Source of the DNA: Hymenobacter lapidarius
GTDB taxonomy: Bacteria; Bacteroidota; Bacteroidia; Cytophagales; Hymenobacteraceae
Assembly (NCBI RefSeq): GCF_001816145.1
Contig: NZ_MDZB01000120.1
Location: forward strand, 1-64,000
Direction: 5' to 3'
Length of the DNA: 64,000 nucleotides
The translations under genes and the position numbers were made by a program. Positions 18,965 through 27,237 of the stretch are shown here, piece by piece (within the stretch, counting starts at the first letter, position 1; each line of letters begins with the position of its first letter). The notes beneath the pieces are model-generated. The model ran no database searches. It had not been told where the DNA came from and saw only the letters and a program-made list of their open reading frames with translations.

Positions 18965-19020
18965 GCGGGGGCTGCAAGCCCCCGGGAGGGGTGGCTTGCG
19001 GGGTGCAACTCCGAAAGAGC
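18965..19020. repeat. REP copy at the 5' side of the transposase gene
   Basis: GGGGGCTGCAAGCCCCC at 18967-18983 is followed by CAACTCCGAAAGAGC at 19006-19020. This unit is the inverted equivalent of the unit at 18185-18238 on the other side of the transposase gene, with similar spacing between the palindrome and the GAAAGAGC end. Confidence 0.8.
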
Positions 19021-19049
19021 TGCGTTCTCCTTGATAGGCCAGCCGAGGT

Positions 19050-19793
19050 CTATTCGGGTAGCTGCCGCGTTTCTTCCGCCGCGAAATGCCGCATGCGGTA
19101 GCAGTTCATGGCCGTGGTGCCGAGCTGGTCGATGAGGCGGTAGTTGGCCACGGCGCCCACGGCGGCCCCGATGACGGGTACGAGCTGGGCCATTTTGGCC
19201 AGGTCGATGTAGTCGCGGTATTCCTGCTGGAACGTGCGCCAGTCGAACTCGTGCACGTCCGTGGGCAGGGTGTGGCGGTAGGTGTCCCAGGCAGCGAGGC
19301 GGCGATAGGTGTCGTTGCGGGTGTGCTGGCTGCTGAAGGCCAGCTGGAAGATGTGCAGCAGGTAGAGCCGTTCGGTGTAGTCCTTCACGTCGTAGCCGTA
19401 AAGCGCCGCCACGTCGAAGAGCAGCTTGAGCTTGAGGCTAAGCAACAGGGGAAAATCGGCGAGGCCCAGCAGGAAGCCGCCGGCACCCGTGATGGCGCCC
19501 TCGGTGGTGGCCATGGTGCGGTAGTTGCGCACCGCACTGCGCACGGCAAACTCCCGCGCCGCCAACGGGCTGGCCAGTACCGGCTGCCGGGTGGTGTGCT
19601 GGGAACCAAACAAGACGCCCCGCACCATCTGCTTGATGGCCGCCGTGATGGCCACGTGCACCCGTTCGGGCAGCAGGGCATTGAGCCGCACCTGCACCCG
19701 CCGGGTGAAGCGGTTCATGAACGAGGGCGGCCGCTGCATTTGCTGCTGCCAGGCTTGCAGTTCAGCGTGGGCCTGCTGTTCGGCAGAAGACAT
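19050..19793 (-). CDS. EcsC family protein
   Basis: A 247-residue protein with the EcsC pattern: a basic N-terminal half, TEGAITGAGGFLLGLADFPLLLSLKLKLLFDVA (a glycine-rich helix followed by a hydrophobic helix, about 96-128), and a C-terminal VPVIGAAVGAVANYRLIDQLG segment. EcsC proteins are membrane-associated and of unclear biochemical function; the Bacillus member lies next to an ABC transporter, but no transporter is adjacent here. ATG 19793 was chosen because the upstream in-frame sequence is atypical. Confidence 0.85.
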   Translation of the reverse strand: MSSAEQQAHAELQAWQQQMQRPPSFMNRFTRRVQVRLNALLPERVHVAITAAIKQMVRGVLFGSQHTTRQPVLASPLAAREFAVRSAVRNYRTMATTEGAITGAGGFLLGLADFPLLLSLKLKLLFDVAALYGYDVKDYTERLYLLHIFQLAFSSQHTRNDTYRRLAAWDTYRHTLPTDVHEFDWRTFQQEYRDYIDLAKMAQLVPVIGAAVGAVANYRLIDQLGTTAMNCYRMRHFAAEETRQLPE

Positions 19794-20022
19794 AAGGTGG
19801 GTAGGGATTGATGGGTGCGCTAAGCTACGAGGGTTGATTTCGGGAAGTTGGCCACCGCCCGCAGCCCGACGCACGCGCCGACCCGCAGAATCTACGCTAA
19901 ATATCCGACTGCAATTAATTACACAATGATGCTAATGCAACAACCTGAATGTGAGCAAGAAAGCCAACAGCTACTGGCTAAAAACTATTGGCTCACTACT
20001 TATGCAGTTTCTTTGCCCAGAC

Positions 20023-20763
20023 ATGAAGCAGCAGGCAATTTTCAATTGGAGCGGAGGCAAGGATTCGGCGCTGGCACTTTATAAGGTGCGGCAGGCGGGC
20101 CAATACGAGGTATTGACCCTGCTCACCAGCATCAGCGAGCCGTACCAGCGCATTTCCATGCACGGCGTGCGCGAGGCGCTGCTCGACCAGCAGGTGGCCA
20201 GCGTTGGGCTGCCCTGCCACAAGCTGGTACTGCCCGAAATGCCTACCATGGAGGCCTACGAGCAGCAAATGACCACCGCGCTGCGGAACTTGCAGCGCCA
20301 AGGCGCTACGGTTTCCATCTTCGGCGATATTTTCCTGGCAGACCTGCGCCGCTACCGCGAAGAGCAGCTGGCCCGGCTCAGCCTGCGGGCCGTGTTCCCG
20401 CTGTGGGGCGTGCCTACCACGGCGCTCATCCGCGAGTTTCTGGACCTGGGCTTCAAAACCATAACCACCTGTGTCAACGAAAAATACCTGGACCACAGCT
20501 TCGTGGGACGCGTGATTGACGAAGAATTCCTGCGCGACCTGCCTGCCAACGTGGACCCCTGCGGCGAGAACGGGGAGTTCCACACCTTCGTCTTCGACGG
20601 GCCCATTTTCACCCAGCCCATTCCCTTTGAAAAAGGCGAAGTGGTATACCGCAAGTACACGCCCGCCCCCAAAACCGACGACTCCGGCTACGACTGCGCC
20701 GAGCCCGACGAGCCCAGCCCGTTCGATACCGGCTTCTGGTACTGCGACTTGCTGCCCCGGTAG
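20023..20763 (+). CDS. Dph6-related PP-loop ATP pyrophosphatase
   Basis: A 246-residue member of the diphthine-ammonia ligase-like family. The PP-loop SGGKDSA is at residues 10-16, followed by HGVRE and the C-terminal signature DPCGENGEFHTFV, which are diagnostic for the family. In archaea and eukaryotes Dph6 amidates diphthine on EF-2; bacteria lack diphthamide, so the bacterial substrate is not known. ATG 20023 starts MKQQAIFNWSGGKDS; an ATG at 20002 is an alternative. Confidence 0.9.
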   Translation: MKQQAIFNWSGGKDSALALYKVRQAGQYEVLTLLTSISEPYQRISMHGVREALLDQQVASVGLPCHKLVLPEMPTMEAYEQQMTTALRNLQRQGATVSIFGDIFLADLRRYREEQLARLSLRAVFPLWGVPTTALIREFLDLGFKTITTCVNEKYLDHSFVGRVIDEEFLRDLPANVDPCGENGEFHTFVFDGPIFTQPIPFEKGEVVYRKYTPAPKTDDSGYDCAEPDEPSPFDTGFWYCDLLPR

Positions 20764-20927
20764 CAACCCAAGACCAGGCCAGGCCCAAGCAAATTTCAGC
20801 CACTGCAGCAATTTCATCCGTAAGGGGCGCATGGCGGCTTGTGCCGGCGCAAGCAGCCGGTAGCGGTAAATTGCCAGCCTGCGCAAGCGCCCTCTGCTTC
20901 GGCACGGCCAGAAACCTAATTTAATTC

Positions 20928-21617
20928 ATGTCGATTACCCTTCGGAAAATAGTAAAGCCAATAGGCTACGCGGTGGGCGCGCTGCTTGGCGTGGCGGCTC
21001 TGTATGTAGGCACCGCCTTCGTGCTTTCGCGCATTACCGTGCCCAAAGCCCAGCCCCAGGCCGCGCGCGATGTGCTGGTGTACCTCCACAGCAACGGCGT
21101 GCACACCGACATCGTGGTGCCCGTGAAGAGCCCACAAATGGACTGGAGCCAGCTACTGCCCTACAGCAACATCCCCTCTGGCGACACCAGCCTGCCCTAC
21201 CTGGCCTTTGGCTGGGGCGACAAGGGCTTCTATCTCGACACGCCCACCTGGGCCGAACTCAAGTTCAGCACGGCCTTTGTGGCGGCGTTCTGGCTGGGTT
21301 CCTCGGCCATGCACGCCACCTACCTGCCCAGCCTCGCGCCCGGCCCCGATACCGTGCCGCTCTACCTCAGCCACGACGAGTACGCCCGGCTCATTACCTA
21401 CATTCAGAAGAGCTTCCGCTACGATGCCGCCGGCCGCGCCCAGCACATCAAAGGCCACAGCTACGGCCAGGACGACGCGTTCTACGAAGCCCACGGCGTG
21501 TACAGCTTCCTGTATACCTGCAACACCTGGACCAACAACGCCCTTAAGGCCTCCGGCCAGAAAGCCTGCCTCTGGACCCCCGCCGAGTACGGCATTCTTT
21601 ACCAGTACGGCAAATAG
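20928..21617 (+). CDS. DUF2459/TIGR02117 family membrane-anchored protein
   Basis: A 229-residue protein with one N-terminal transmembrane helix (about 10-34) and an extracytoplasmic domain. HSNGVHTDIVVP, FGWGDKGFYLDTPTW, HATYLPS and a late YTCNTWTNNALK segment match the TIGR02117 family, sometimes found near urease genes but without known activity. The conserved His/Asp and Cys/Asn motifs suggest a papain-like (NlpC/P60-related) hydrolase fold, but this is inference. It stands alone. Confidence 0.75.
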   Translation: MSITLRKIVKPIGYAVGALLGVAALYVGTAFVLSRITVPKAQPQAARDVLVYLHSNGVHTDIVVPVKSPQMDWSQLLPYSNIPSGDTSLPYLAFGWGDKGFYLDTPTWAELKFSTAFVAAFWLGSSAMHATYLPSLAPGPDTVPLYLSHDEYARLITYIQKSFRYDAAGRAQHIKGHSYGQDDAFYEAHGVYSFLYTCNTWTNNALKASGQKACLWTPAEYGILYQYGK

Positions 21618-21744
21618 GTGGTCGTTCAAAGGTAAACGGATTGTCAGTTGCTTGTTGTTGGTTATTGGTCAGATGATTGTGAACCCCGACAACGTAACGC
21701 GCCTCGGAGGTACCTGCCGGATACGGCGCGAATGCCCTAAAAAC

Positions 21745-21781
21745 AAACCGCCCCGCTGGCTGCAACGCCAACGGGGCCAAA
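21745..21781 (-). terminator. terminator of the small minus-strand gene
   Basis: On the minus strand GCCCCGTTGGC (21777-21767) pairs with GCCAGCGGGGC (21760-21750) and is followed by GGTTTGTTTTT, about 45 bases past the stop of the gene at 21821-22069. Confidence 0.65.
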
Positions 21782-21820
21782 ATGGGTAGGAGCCATCGAG
21801 CCGATGGGGAGTAACAGGGC

Positions 21821-22069
21821 TTAGTTGAGCCACACGTCTGCAACTTGCTCGAAGCGATGGGCGGAAAAAGCCCCGTAGGGGCGCTCAGCATAAAAGCCGA
21901 GGACATGAACCTGGGGCTGACCCGTGCGAACGTGCGGCAGTACGCGCACGGCGTACACACGGCCGGCCTGGGGCCAGTCACCAATGTAGTCGGAAGGGCG
22001 TTGCGCATCATTCACACAACGGGCGAATTGCTGCATAGGCAGCGGCGTAGGGAGCTTTACTTTAGACAT
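21821..22069 (-). CDS. conserved small protein of unknown function
   Basis: An 82-residue soluble protein starting at ATG 22069 (a TTG two codons upstream is possible). The central sequence GDWPQAGRVYAVRV and HVLGFYAERPYGAFSAHRFE looks like a compact beta-rich domain. TATCTTTG ends three bases before the ATG and matches the Bacteroidota -7 box, suggesting a leaderless or nearly leaderless mRNA. A terminator hairpin follows. No family is recognised. Confidence 0.6.
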   Translation of the reverse strand: MSKVKLPTPLPMQQFARCVNDAQRPSDYIGDWPQAGRVYAVRVLPHVRTGQPQVHVLGFYAERPYGAFSAHRFEQVADVWLN

Positions 22070-22232
22070 AATCAAAGATACAAACTATTTAATAAACTAA
22101 AAAGGTTGGAAATGCCTTTTTTAGGCTTATTTAAGGAGAAAGAAGTCAATTGCATTGCTAGAGCATAATTATACTGCGACCTTATTTTATATACGCAGAC
22201 CGGGAGCGCACGGATTGCGACAGCAGGGATAA

Positions 22233-22259
22233 CTATTTACTAAATTAATTAGTAAATAG
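22233..22259. promoter_or_regulatory. AT-rich palindrome ahead of umuDC, candidate operator
   Basis: CTATTTACTAA and TTAGTAAATAG form 11-base perfect arms around a 5-base AT centre, 38 bases upstream of the umuD ATG, in otherwise high-GC DNA. The position suits a damage-response repressor site; the repressor is not identified. Confidence 0.6.
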
Positions 22260-22297
22260 CAGCCTCAACCGCACCACACCGACGGTTGAGCCTGCCT

Positions 22298-22749
22298 ATG
22301 GTTGCTTCGCTGCACGATTTCATTGCCTCCTCCCACGTCTTCACGCCCGAGCTGCCCCTGTTCGGCTGCGCCATTCCGGCCGGGTTTCCCTCCCCGGCGA
22401 CGACCACCTCGACGCGCCGCTTGACCTCACGCGGCACCTGTTTCGTCATCCGGCTTCCACCTTTCTGGCCCGGGTGAGCGGCGATTCCATGATTGGGGCG
22501 GGCATTCACCCCGGCGATTTGGTGGCCGTCGACCGGGCCCTGCGCGCCGCCCACGGCAGCATTGTGGTGGCCGTGGTAGAAGGCGAGCACACCATCAAAC
22601 GCCTGCAGATGCGGGCCGGCCACGCCTGGCTGGTTGCGGAGAATCCGCGGTACCCGCCCCTGGCCGTGGACCACAGCGCGGGCTTGGTGGTCTGGGGCGT
22701 GGTCACGCACGTCATTCACGCCCTGGGCAGCGGCCAGCCCACGGGCTAA
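22298..22749 (+). pseudogene. umuD: UmuD-like S24 peptidase, frameshifted
   Basis: The subunit that is cleaved after DNA damage to activate the error-prone polymerase. From ATG 22298 the protein reads ...LPLFGCAIPAGFPSPA (cleavage region) and then leaves frame at about 22397; the correct continuation DDHLDAPLDL...ARVSGDSM...HTIKRL is in the +2 frame to a stop at 22749. Restoring one C (GGCGACG to GGCCGACG) gives a normal 150-residue UmuD with catalytic Ser in SGDSM and Lys in HTIKRL. UmuC follows after 52 bases. The single-base loss may be a consensus error; otherwise the cassette lacks a functional UmuD. Confidence 0.88.
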
Positions 22750-22801
22750 GTAGCGGGTAAAGCTCAACTCTAAACACCACCATTTTATTTATTCCCAACT
22801 G

Positions 22802-24133
22802 ATGTACGCGCTGGTCGATTGCAATAACTTTTACGTGTCCTGCGAGCGGGTTTTTGCGCCCCAGCTGGAGGGCAAGCCCGTAGTGGTGCTCTCGAATAAC
22901 GACGGTTGCCTCATTGCCCGTTCCGACGAAGCCAAGGCGCTGGGGCTGAAAATGGGCGAGCCCTACCACCTGGTGAGGCCGCTGCTGGAACAGCACCAAG
23001 TGCGGGTTTTTTCGTCGAATTATGGCCTGTATGGCGACATGAGCCGGCGCGTGGTGCAGGTGCTGAGCCGCTTTGCGGTGGGGGTGGAGGTGTATTCAAT
23101 CGATGAGGCATTCTTAGACTTTCGCGGGATGGGGCTTATTGAAAAAGACCTGCATGCCTACGGGGTGCGGGTGCGCGATACCGTGAAGCAGCACACAGGC
23201 GTTCCTGCCTGCGTTGGCATCGCCCCCACCAAAACGTTAGCAAAACTAGCCAATAAGCTGGCCCGTAGGCTTGGTGCCAACGGCGTGATGCTGTTCGAGC
23301 ACCCGGACCACTGGCAGCAGGCGCTGGCCCACACGCCGGTCGAAGACATTTGGGGCGTGGGGCGGCGCTATGCCAAAAAGTTGTACGATTTGGACATCCG
23401 TACCGGGGCAGCTCTGGCCGCCATGCCGGAACATTGGATGCGCCGGCACTTGGGCGGCGTGGTGGGGCAGCGGCTGTGGCGCGAGCTGCACGGCCAGCCC
23501 TGCCTGGAGTGGAACCCCGCCCAGTGGGACGAAGACGACCACCTGTACCCCGCCGCCTCCGGCCGCCACAGCGTGACCTGCACCCGCTCCTTTGGCCGGC
23601 CGCAACACGATGCCGCCGTGCTGAGCGAAGCCGTGGCCACCTTCGCGGCCAAAGCCGCTGAGAAGCTGCGCAAAAACGGCCTGGCCGCGCACCTGGTCAC
23701 CGTGATTCTGGGCACCGATAAGTTTGCGGCTGGCTCCGAGCCCGCCACGCACACGGTGGTGGTCAGCTTGCCGCAGGCCAGCTACGACGTGAGCGTGCTC
23801 ACCCAGGCCGCCCTGCGGGGGCTGCACCGCTTGCGCCGCCCCGGCGTGGCCTACCAACGCGCGGGGGTGCTGTTCAGCGGCCTCGAAACGGCCGGGCAGG
23901 CGCAGCTGGGCCTGTTTGCCGGCACCGCCCCCGACCAACAGCGCAGCCAGCAGCTCATGGTCACGCTCGATGGCCTGAACGCGAAATTTGGCCGGCAGAT
24001 GGTGCGCCTGGCCGCTGCCGGTGTTGCCAAAAAGCCCGATGGCAAACCCCGGGAGCCGGCCTGGGCCGGGCGGGCGGCGCACCGCTCACCGCTCTACACC
24101 ACGGCGTGGGACGAACTGTGGCAGCTGCGCTAG
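22802..24133 (+). CDS. umuC: Y-family DNA polymerase V catalytic subunit
   Basis: A 443-residue translesion DNA polymerase that copies damaged DNA when bound to processed UmuD and RecA. The catalytic carboxylates are in VDCNNFY (Asp6) and [10 protein letters not shown] (Asp101, Glu102). The helix-hairpin-helix region [12 protein letters not shown] and the C-terminal UmuC-type little-finger extension ([18 protein letters not shown]) distinguish it from DinB. It lies downstream of umuD, presumably in one damage-induced operon driven from the palindromic operator at 22233. The gene ends six bases from the convergent subtilase gene. Confidence 0.95.
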   Translation: MYALVDCNNFYVSCERVFAPQLEGKPVVVLSNNDGCLIARSDEAKALGLKMGEPYHLVRPLLEQHQVRVFSSNYGLYGDMSRRVVQVLSRFAVGVEVYSIDEAFLDFRGMGLIEKDLHAYGVRVRDTVKQHTGVPACVGIAPTKTLAKLANKLARRLGANGVMLFEHPDHWQQALAHTPVEDIWGVGRRYAKKLYDLDIRTGAALAAMPEHWMRRHLGGVVGQRLWRELHGQPCLEWNPAQWDEDDHLYPAASGRHSVTCTRSFGRPQHDAAVLSEAVATFAAKAAEKLRKNGLAAHLVTVILGTDKFAAGSEPATHTVVVSLPQASYDVSVLTQAALRGLHRLRRPGVAYQRAGVLFSGLETAGQAQLGLFAGTAPDQQRSQQLMVTLDGLNAKFGRQMVRLAAAGVAKKPDGKPREPAWAGRAAHRSPLYTTAWDELWQLR

Positions 24134-24139
24134 GGAGCC

Positions 24140-26983
24140 TCAGCGCACCAGTACGGCGCGGGTGAGCACGCTGCCGGCGCCCAGTGCCCGCACTGTGTAG
24201 AGCCCCGGCGCCAGGCCCGCCAGGCTCAGGGTTACGGTGCTGCCACCGCCGGTTTGCTGCCCCACCAGTTGCCCCAGGGTGTTGAAAATCCTAATTTCTT
24301 GGAGGCCAAACTGCGGCGGTAGCTCCACCTGCAACGGTCCGGCGGTGGGGTTGGGATATACATTAAAACCCAACGCCAGCACGGCCAGCCGGGAGGGCAG
24401 TAACGTGGTGTAGGCCTGCGCGGCGGCATCGGCCGCTGCTTGCAGCTGCAGCAGACTGGACGCCGCCAGCACGGCAAACGCGACGGTGGTGGAGTCACCG
24501 GGTGCCAGCCGGACGAGGCGGGTGCCCACCACCTGCGACACGTCGGCACCGTTGGGGAGGCCGGCGCTACGCTGGGCGCGGGCGGTGCCACTGCTCAGGG
24601 TCAGGAATTTCTCAGCCGCGGAGAAGCCATCAGCAAATCGCACGGGCGAACCCACGGGTGCCGCATTGTTGATGGAGTACACGGCCGGCTCGCCCCCGCG
24701 CAGCAGCCGTATCCCGGCGTATTGGGCCGGCGTGCTGGCCGAGGCGGCCGGCTCCAGCGCGTAGCAGTAGCCCAGCGCCCGGGTGCTGTCCCAGTCGGCC
24801 ACGTTGCGGCCCGCCCCGTCGGCCGTGGGCAGGTCCCAATCCATGAACAAGCCGGAATAAAGCGGCTTCAGGGTATCGGCCGTGAGGTTTTTGAGGGAGT
24901 ATTCCAGCACCACGAAGTCGCGCCGGCCGGGTGTGCTCCAAGCGTAGGCGCGCTGGCGCACGGCCACGCCCACGCTCCGAATGCGGCTGCCGGCCACCGG
25001 AATGCTGTCCTGAAAAGCCACGCGGGCCTCCTGGTCGGCGCGCGGGCCGGGGCGCTGCTGCGTGGCCTGGCGCAGGCTGAAAAACGACTGCCGCGACTGC
25101 CCGCCGCTGGTGCGCAGGCGGTCCGATACGCGGGTGGGGGTGGTGGCCAGCAGCAGGCCGCCTTCGCTGAGCACGCTACTGCTGCCCTTGTAGCTGACGC
25201 CCGCCCCGATGCTGCCGCTCAGGTTGTCGTAGCCAATGTTACCGCGGCTGGTGAGGGTCAGGGCCAGGTCGTTGGCGTCCAGCACCACGTAATCTGGGTT
25301 CAGCAGTACTTCCACAAACTGGTCGAGCTGGTAGCCGCCGCTGGCCGTGAGGCGGTAGCGCAAGGTGGCCGTGGTATTCCGCGGAATGCCGCTGGCGGCC
25401 ACCACCAGCCGAAAAGGAGCGGCGGCGTTGTCCGTCTGGGCCAGCGTGGGTAGGTCGCCCACCACAAAGCTGCCCTGCTGCACCGCAATATGCGGCGAGA
25501 GCGAGGTGAGTGTTACCGTGAGCCCGGCCACGGGCTGCAGCAGGTTCTGCACACTGGCGCTGAGCGTCAGGGTTTCGCCGGGCGCGTAGGCCTGACGGGC
25601 CGGGCCAAAGGTGCTGCCGACCACGCGGGCCTCCTGGCGGGTGGTTTGGGTGAGGGCCCGCAACATGTTGAGGCGGCCCGCACCCAGGCGGCCGGCCCAC
25701 GCCGCGTTGGCGGGCAGCCCGTCGATGTTATCGGCGGTTTGGCGCAGCTGGGCGGCCACTTGCGCGGCGGTGTAGCGCGGGAACTGCCACCGGACCAGCC
25801 CCGCGGCGGCTGCCACCATGGGCGCGGCAAACGAGGTGCCGCCCACGGCTACGTAGTCGGCATCGGCCACGCCGCCGCCCGACACCGTGTGGTAGCCCTG
25901 GGTGGTGAGAATGCTCGTGCCGGGGGCCGTGAGGTCGACGCGGTAGCTGAAGGTGGCATTGGGGCTTTTCTGGTCGGTGCTGTTCACGCCCGAAACGGAA
26001 ATGACGTGGTCGTAGGAAGCGGGGTAGAAGCGCAGGTCGGCGTTGGTGTTGCCGGCGGCGGCCACCAGCACGGCGTCGCGGTTCACGGCGGCGTAGGTGA
26101 TGGCGTCCTGCTCGAAGCGCGAATAGCCGCCGGGCGCGCCCCAGCTCATGTTTATCACCTTGCAGTTGTGGTCGGCGGCGTACACAATGGCCTCGTAGCC
26201 GGCAAAGGTGCCGGTGGGGGTGTTGGGGTAAATGTTGAGAGGCAGAAACCGGCACTGGTTGCCCACCCCGGCAATGCCCCGGCCGTTGTCGACGCGGGCG
26301 GCGGCCACGCCAGCCACCAGCGACCCGTGGATGATGTCGATGTCGTAGCCGGCATCGTTGTCGTTGTTAGCCAGGTCCCAGCCGGTAAAATTGTCCACGT
26401 AGCCGTCGTTGTCGTCGTCGCGGCCGTTGATGGGGTCGGCGTAGTTGTGCTTAATCTGCTGGCGCAGGTCTTCGTGGCCCAAGCGCACCCCGCCGTCGGT
26501 AATGCCGATGACGATGGCGCTGTCGCCGCGCGTGATATCCCAGGCGCGATAGGCCCGAATTTGCTTGAGGTAGTACTGGCTGGCTGCCAGGTTGGTGAGG
26601 GTGGAGTCGGCCAGCGGGTCATTGGGCTGGTACATGGGCTGGCGAATGTAGAGCGGCTCCACGTACTCCACGACGCCGGTGGCCAGCAGCACCGCGCGGG
26701 CATGCGCCAGGCTGGTAGTGGCCGGCACCTGAAATTGGTAAATGCCCCGCAGGTCCACACTGCCGGGCTTCTCCACGTCGGGGGGCAGGGTGTGCGGGAA
26801 CTTCTGCTGCAGGTCGTGGGCTTCCAGCGTCAATAAGGCTATTTCCAGCGCCGAGGCGGGCTGGCCGGCCCGCAGTTTCACCACCAGCCTGCCCGGCACG
26901 GTGGGCGGGGACGGCGCTGCTGCTGCCAACCGAACGAAGACCAGCGTAAATAAAAAAAAGAATAAGTGTAACGTGTTTCGCAT
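24140..26983 (-). CDS. S8 (subtilisin-like) serine peptidase with T9SS type A sorting domain
   Basis: A 947-residue secreted protease. Signal peptide at 1-23 from ATG 26983. The catalytic triad is Asp163 (IGITDGG), His219 (HGSLVAG) and Ser384 (GGTSFAAP). An Asp-rich segment between Asp and His (NGRDDDNDGYVDN) resembles a calcium site. A long beta-rich middle region is followed by a C-terminal type A domain (YPNPTAGPL...LGQLVG...LAPGLYTVRA...RAVLVR), which targets the protein through the T9SS to the surface or medium. Probably scavenges protein. An upstream TATCTTTA-like box is a possible promoter. Confidence 0.93.
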   Translation of the reverse strand: MRNTLHLFFFLFTLVFVRLAAAAPSPPTVPGRLVVKLRAGQPASALEIALLTLEAHDLQQKFPHTLPPDVEKPGSVDLRGIYQFQVPATTSLAHARAVLLATGVVEYVEPLYIRQPMYQPNDPLADSTLTNLAASQYYLKQIRAYRAWDITRGDSAIVIGITDGGVRLGHEDLRQQIKHNYADPINGRDDDNDGYVDNFTGWDLANNDNDAGYDIDIIHGSLVAGVAAARVDNGRGIAGVGNQCRFLPLNIYPNTPTGTFAGYEAIVYAADHNCKVINMSWGAPGGYSRFEQDAITYAAVNRDAVLVAAAGNTNADLRFYPASYDHVISVSGVNSTDQKSPNATFSYRVDLTAPGTSILTTQGYHTVSGGGVADADYVAVGGTSFAAPMVAAAAGLVRWQFPRYTAAQVAAQLRQTADNIDGLPANAAWAGRLGAGRLNMLRALTQTTRQEARVVGSTFGPARQAYAPGETLTLSASVQNLLQPVAGLTVTLTSLSPHIAVQQGSFVVGDLPTLAQTDNAAAPFRLVVAASGIPRNTTATLRYRLTASGGYQLDQFVEVLLNPDYVVLDANDLALTLTSRGNIGYDNLSGSIGAGVSYKGSSSVLSEGGLLLATTPTRVSDRLRTSGGQSRQSFFSLRQATQQRPGPRADQEARVAFQDSIPVAGSRIRSVGVAVRQRAYAWSTPGRRDFVVLEYSLKNLTADTLKPLYSGLFMDWDLPTADGAGRNVADWDSTRALGYCYALEPAASASTPAQYAGIRLLRGGEPAVYSINNAAPVGSPVRFADGFSAAEKFLTLSSGTARAQRSAGLPNGADVSQVVGTRLVRLAPGDSTTVAFAVLAASSLLQLQAAADAAAQAYTTLLPSRLAVLALGFNVYPNPTAGPLQVELPPQFGLQEIRIFNTLGQLVGQQTGGGSTVTLSLAGLAPGLYTVRALGAGSVLTRAVLVR

Positions 26984-27237
26984 CAGGCAGAAGGATAAAA
27001 TATAAAGGGATAGTAAAGATAGGGTTTTACGTAACGGTGGGGGATTTGGACTGTGGGATGGAGCAAATAAAAACGCGGCCTGGCCGGGGGGGCTGTTCCG
27101 CAGGCGGGCCGCGGGAATTACTGGCCTGTGGCCGCCGTTAAAATGGCGGGCTTTGCGGCAGGGCAGTTGCCCCGCCGTAACTTGCGCACCGGCCCCGGCC
27201 ATGCACTCACCGTCATTCGTCAACCCGTTTCACCCCG

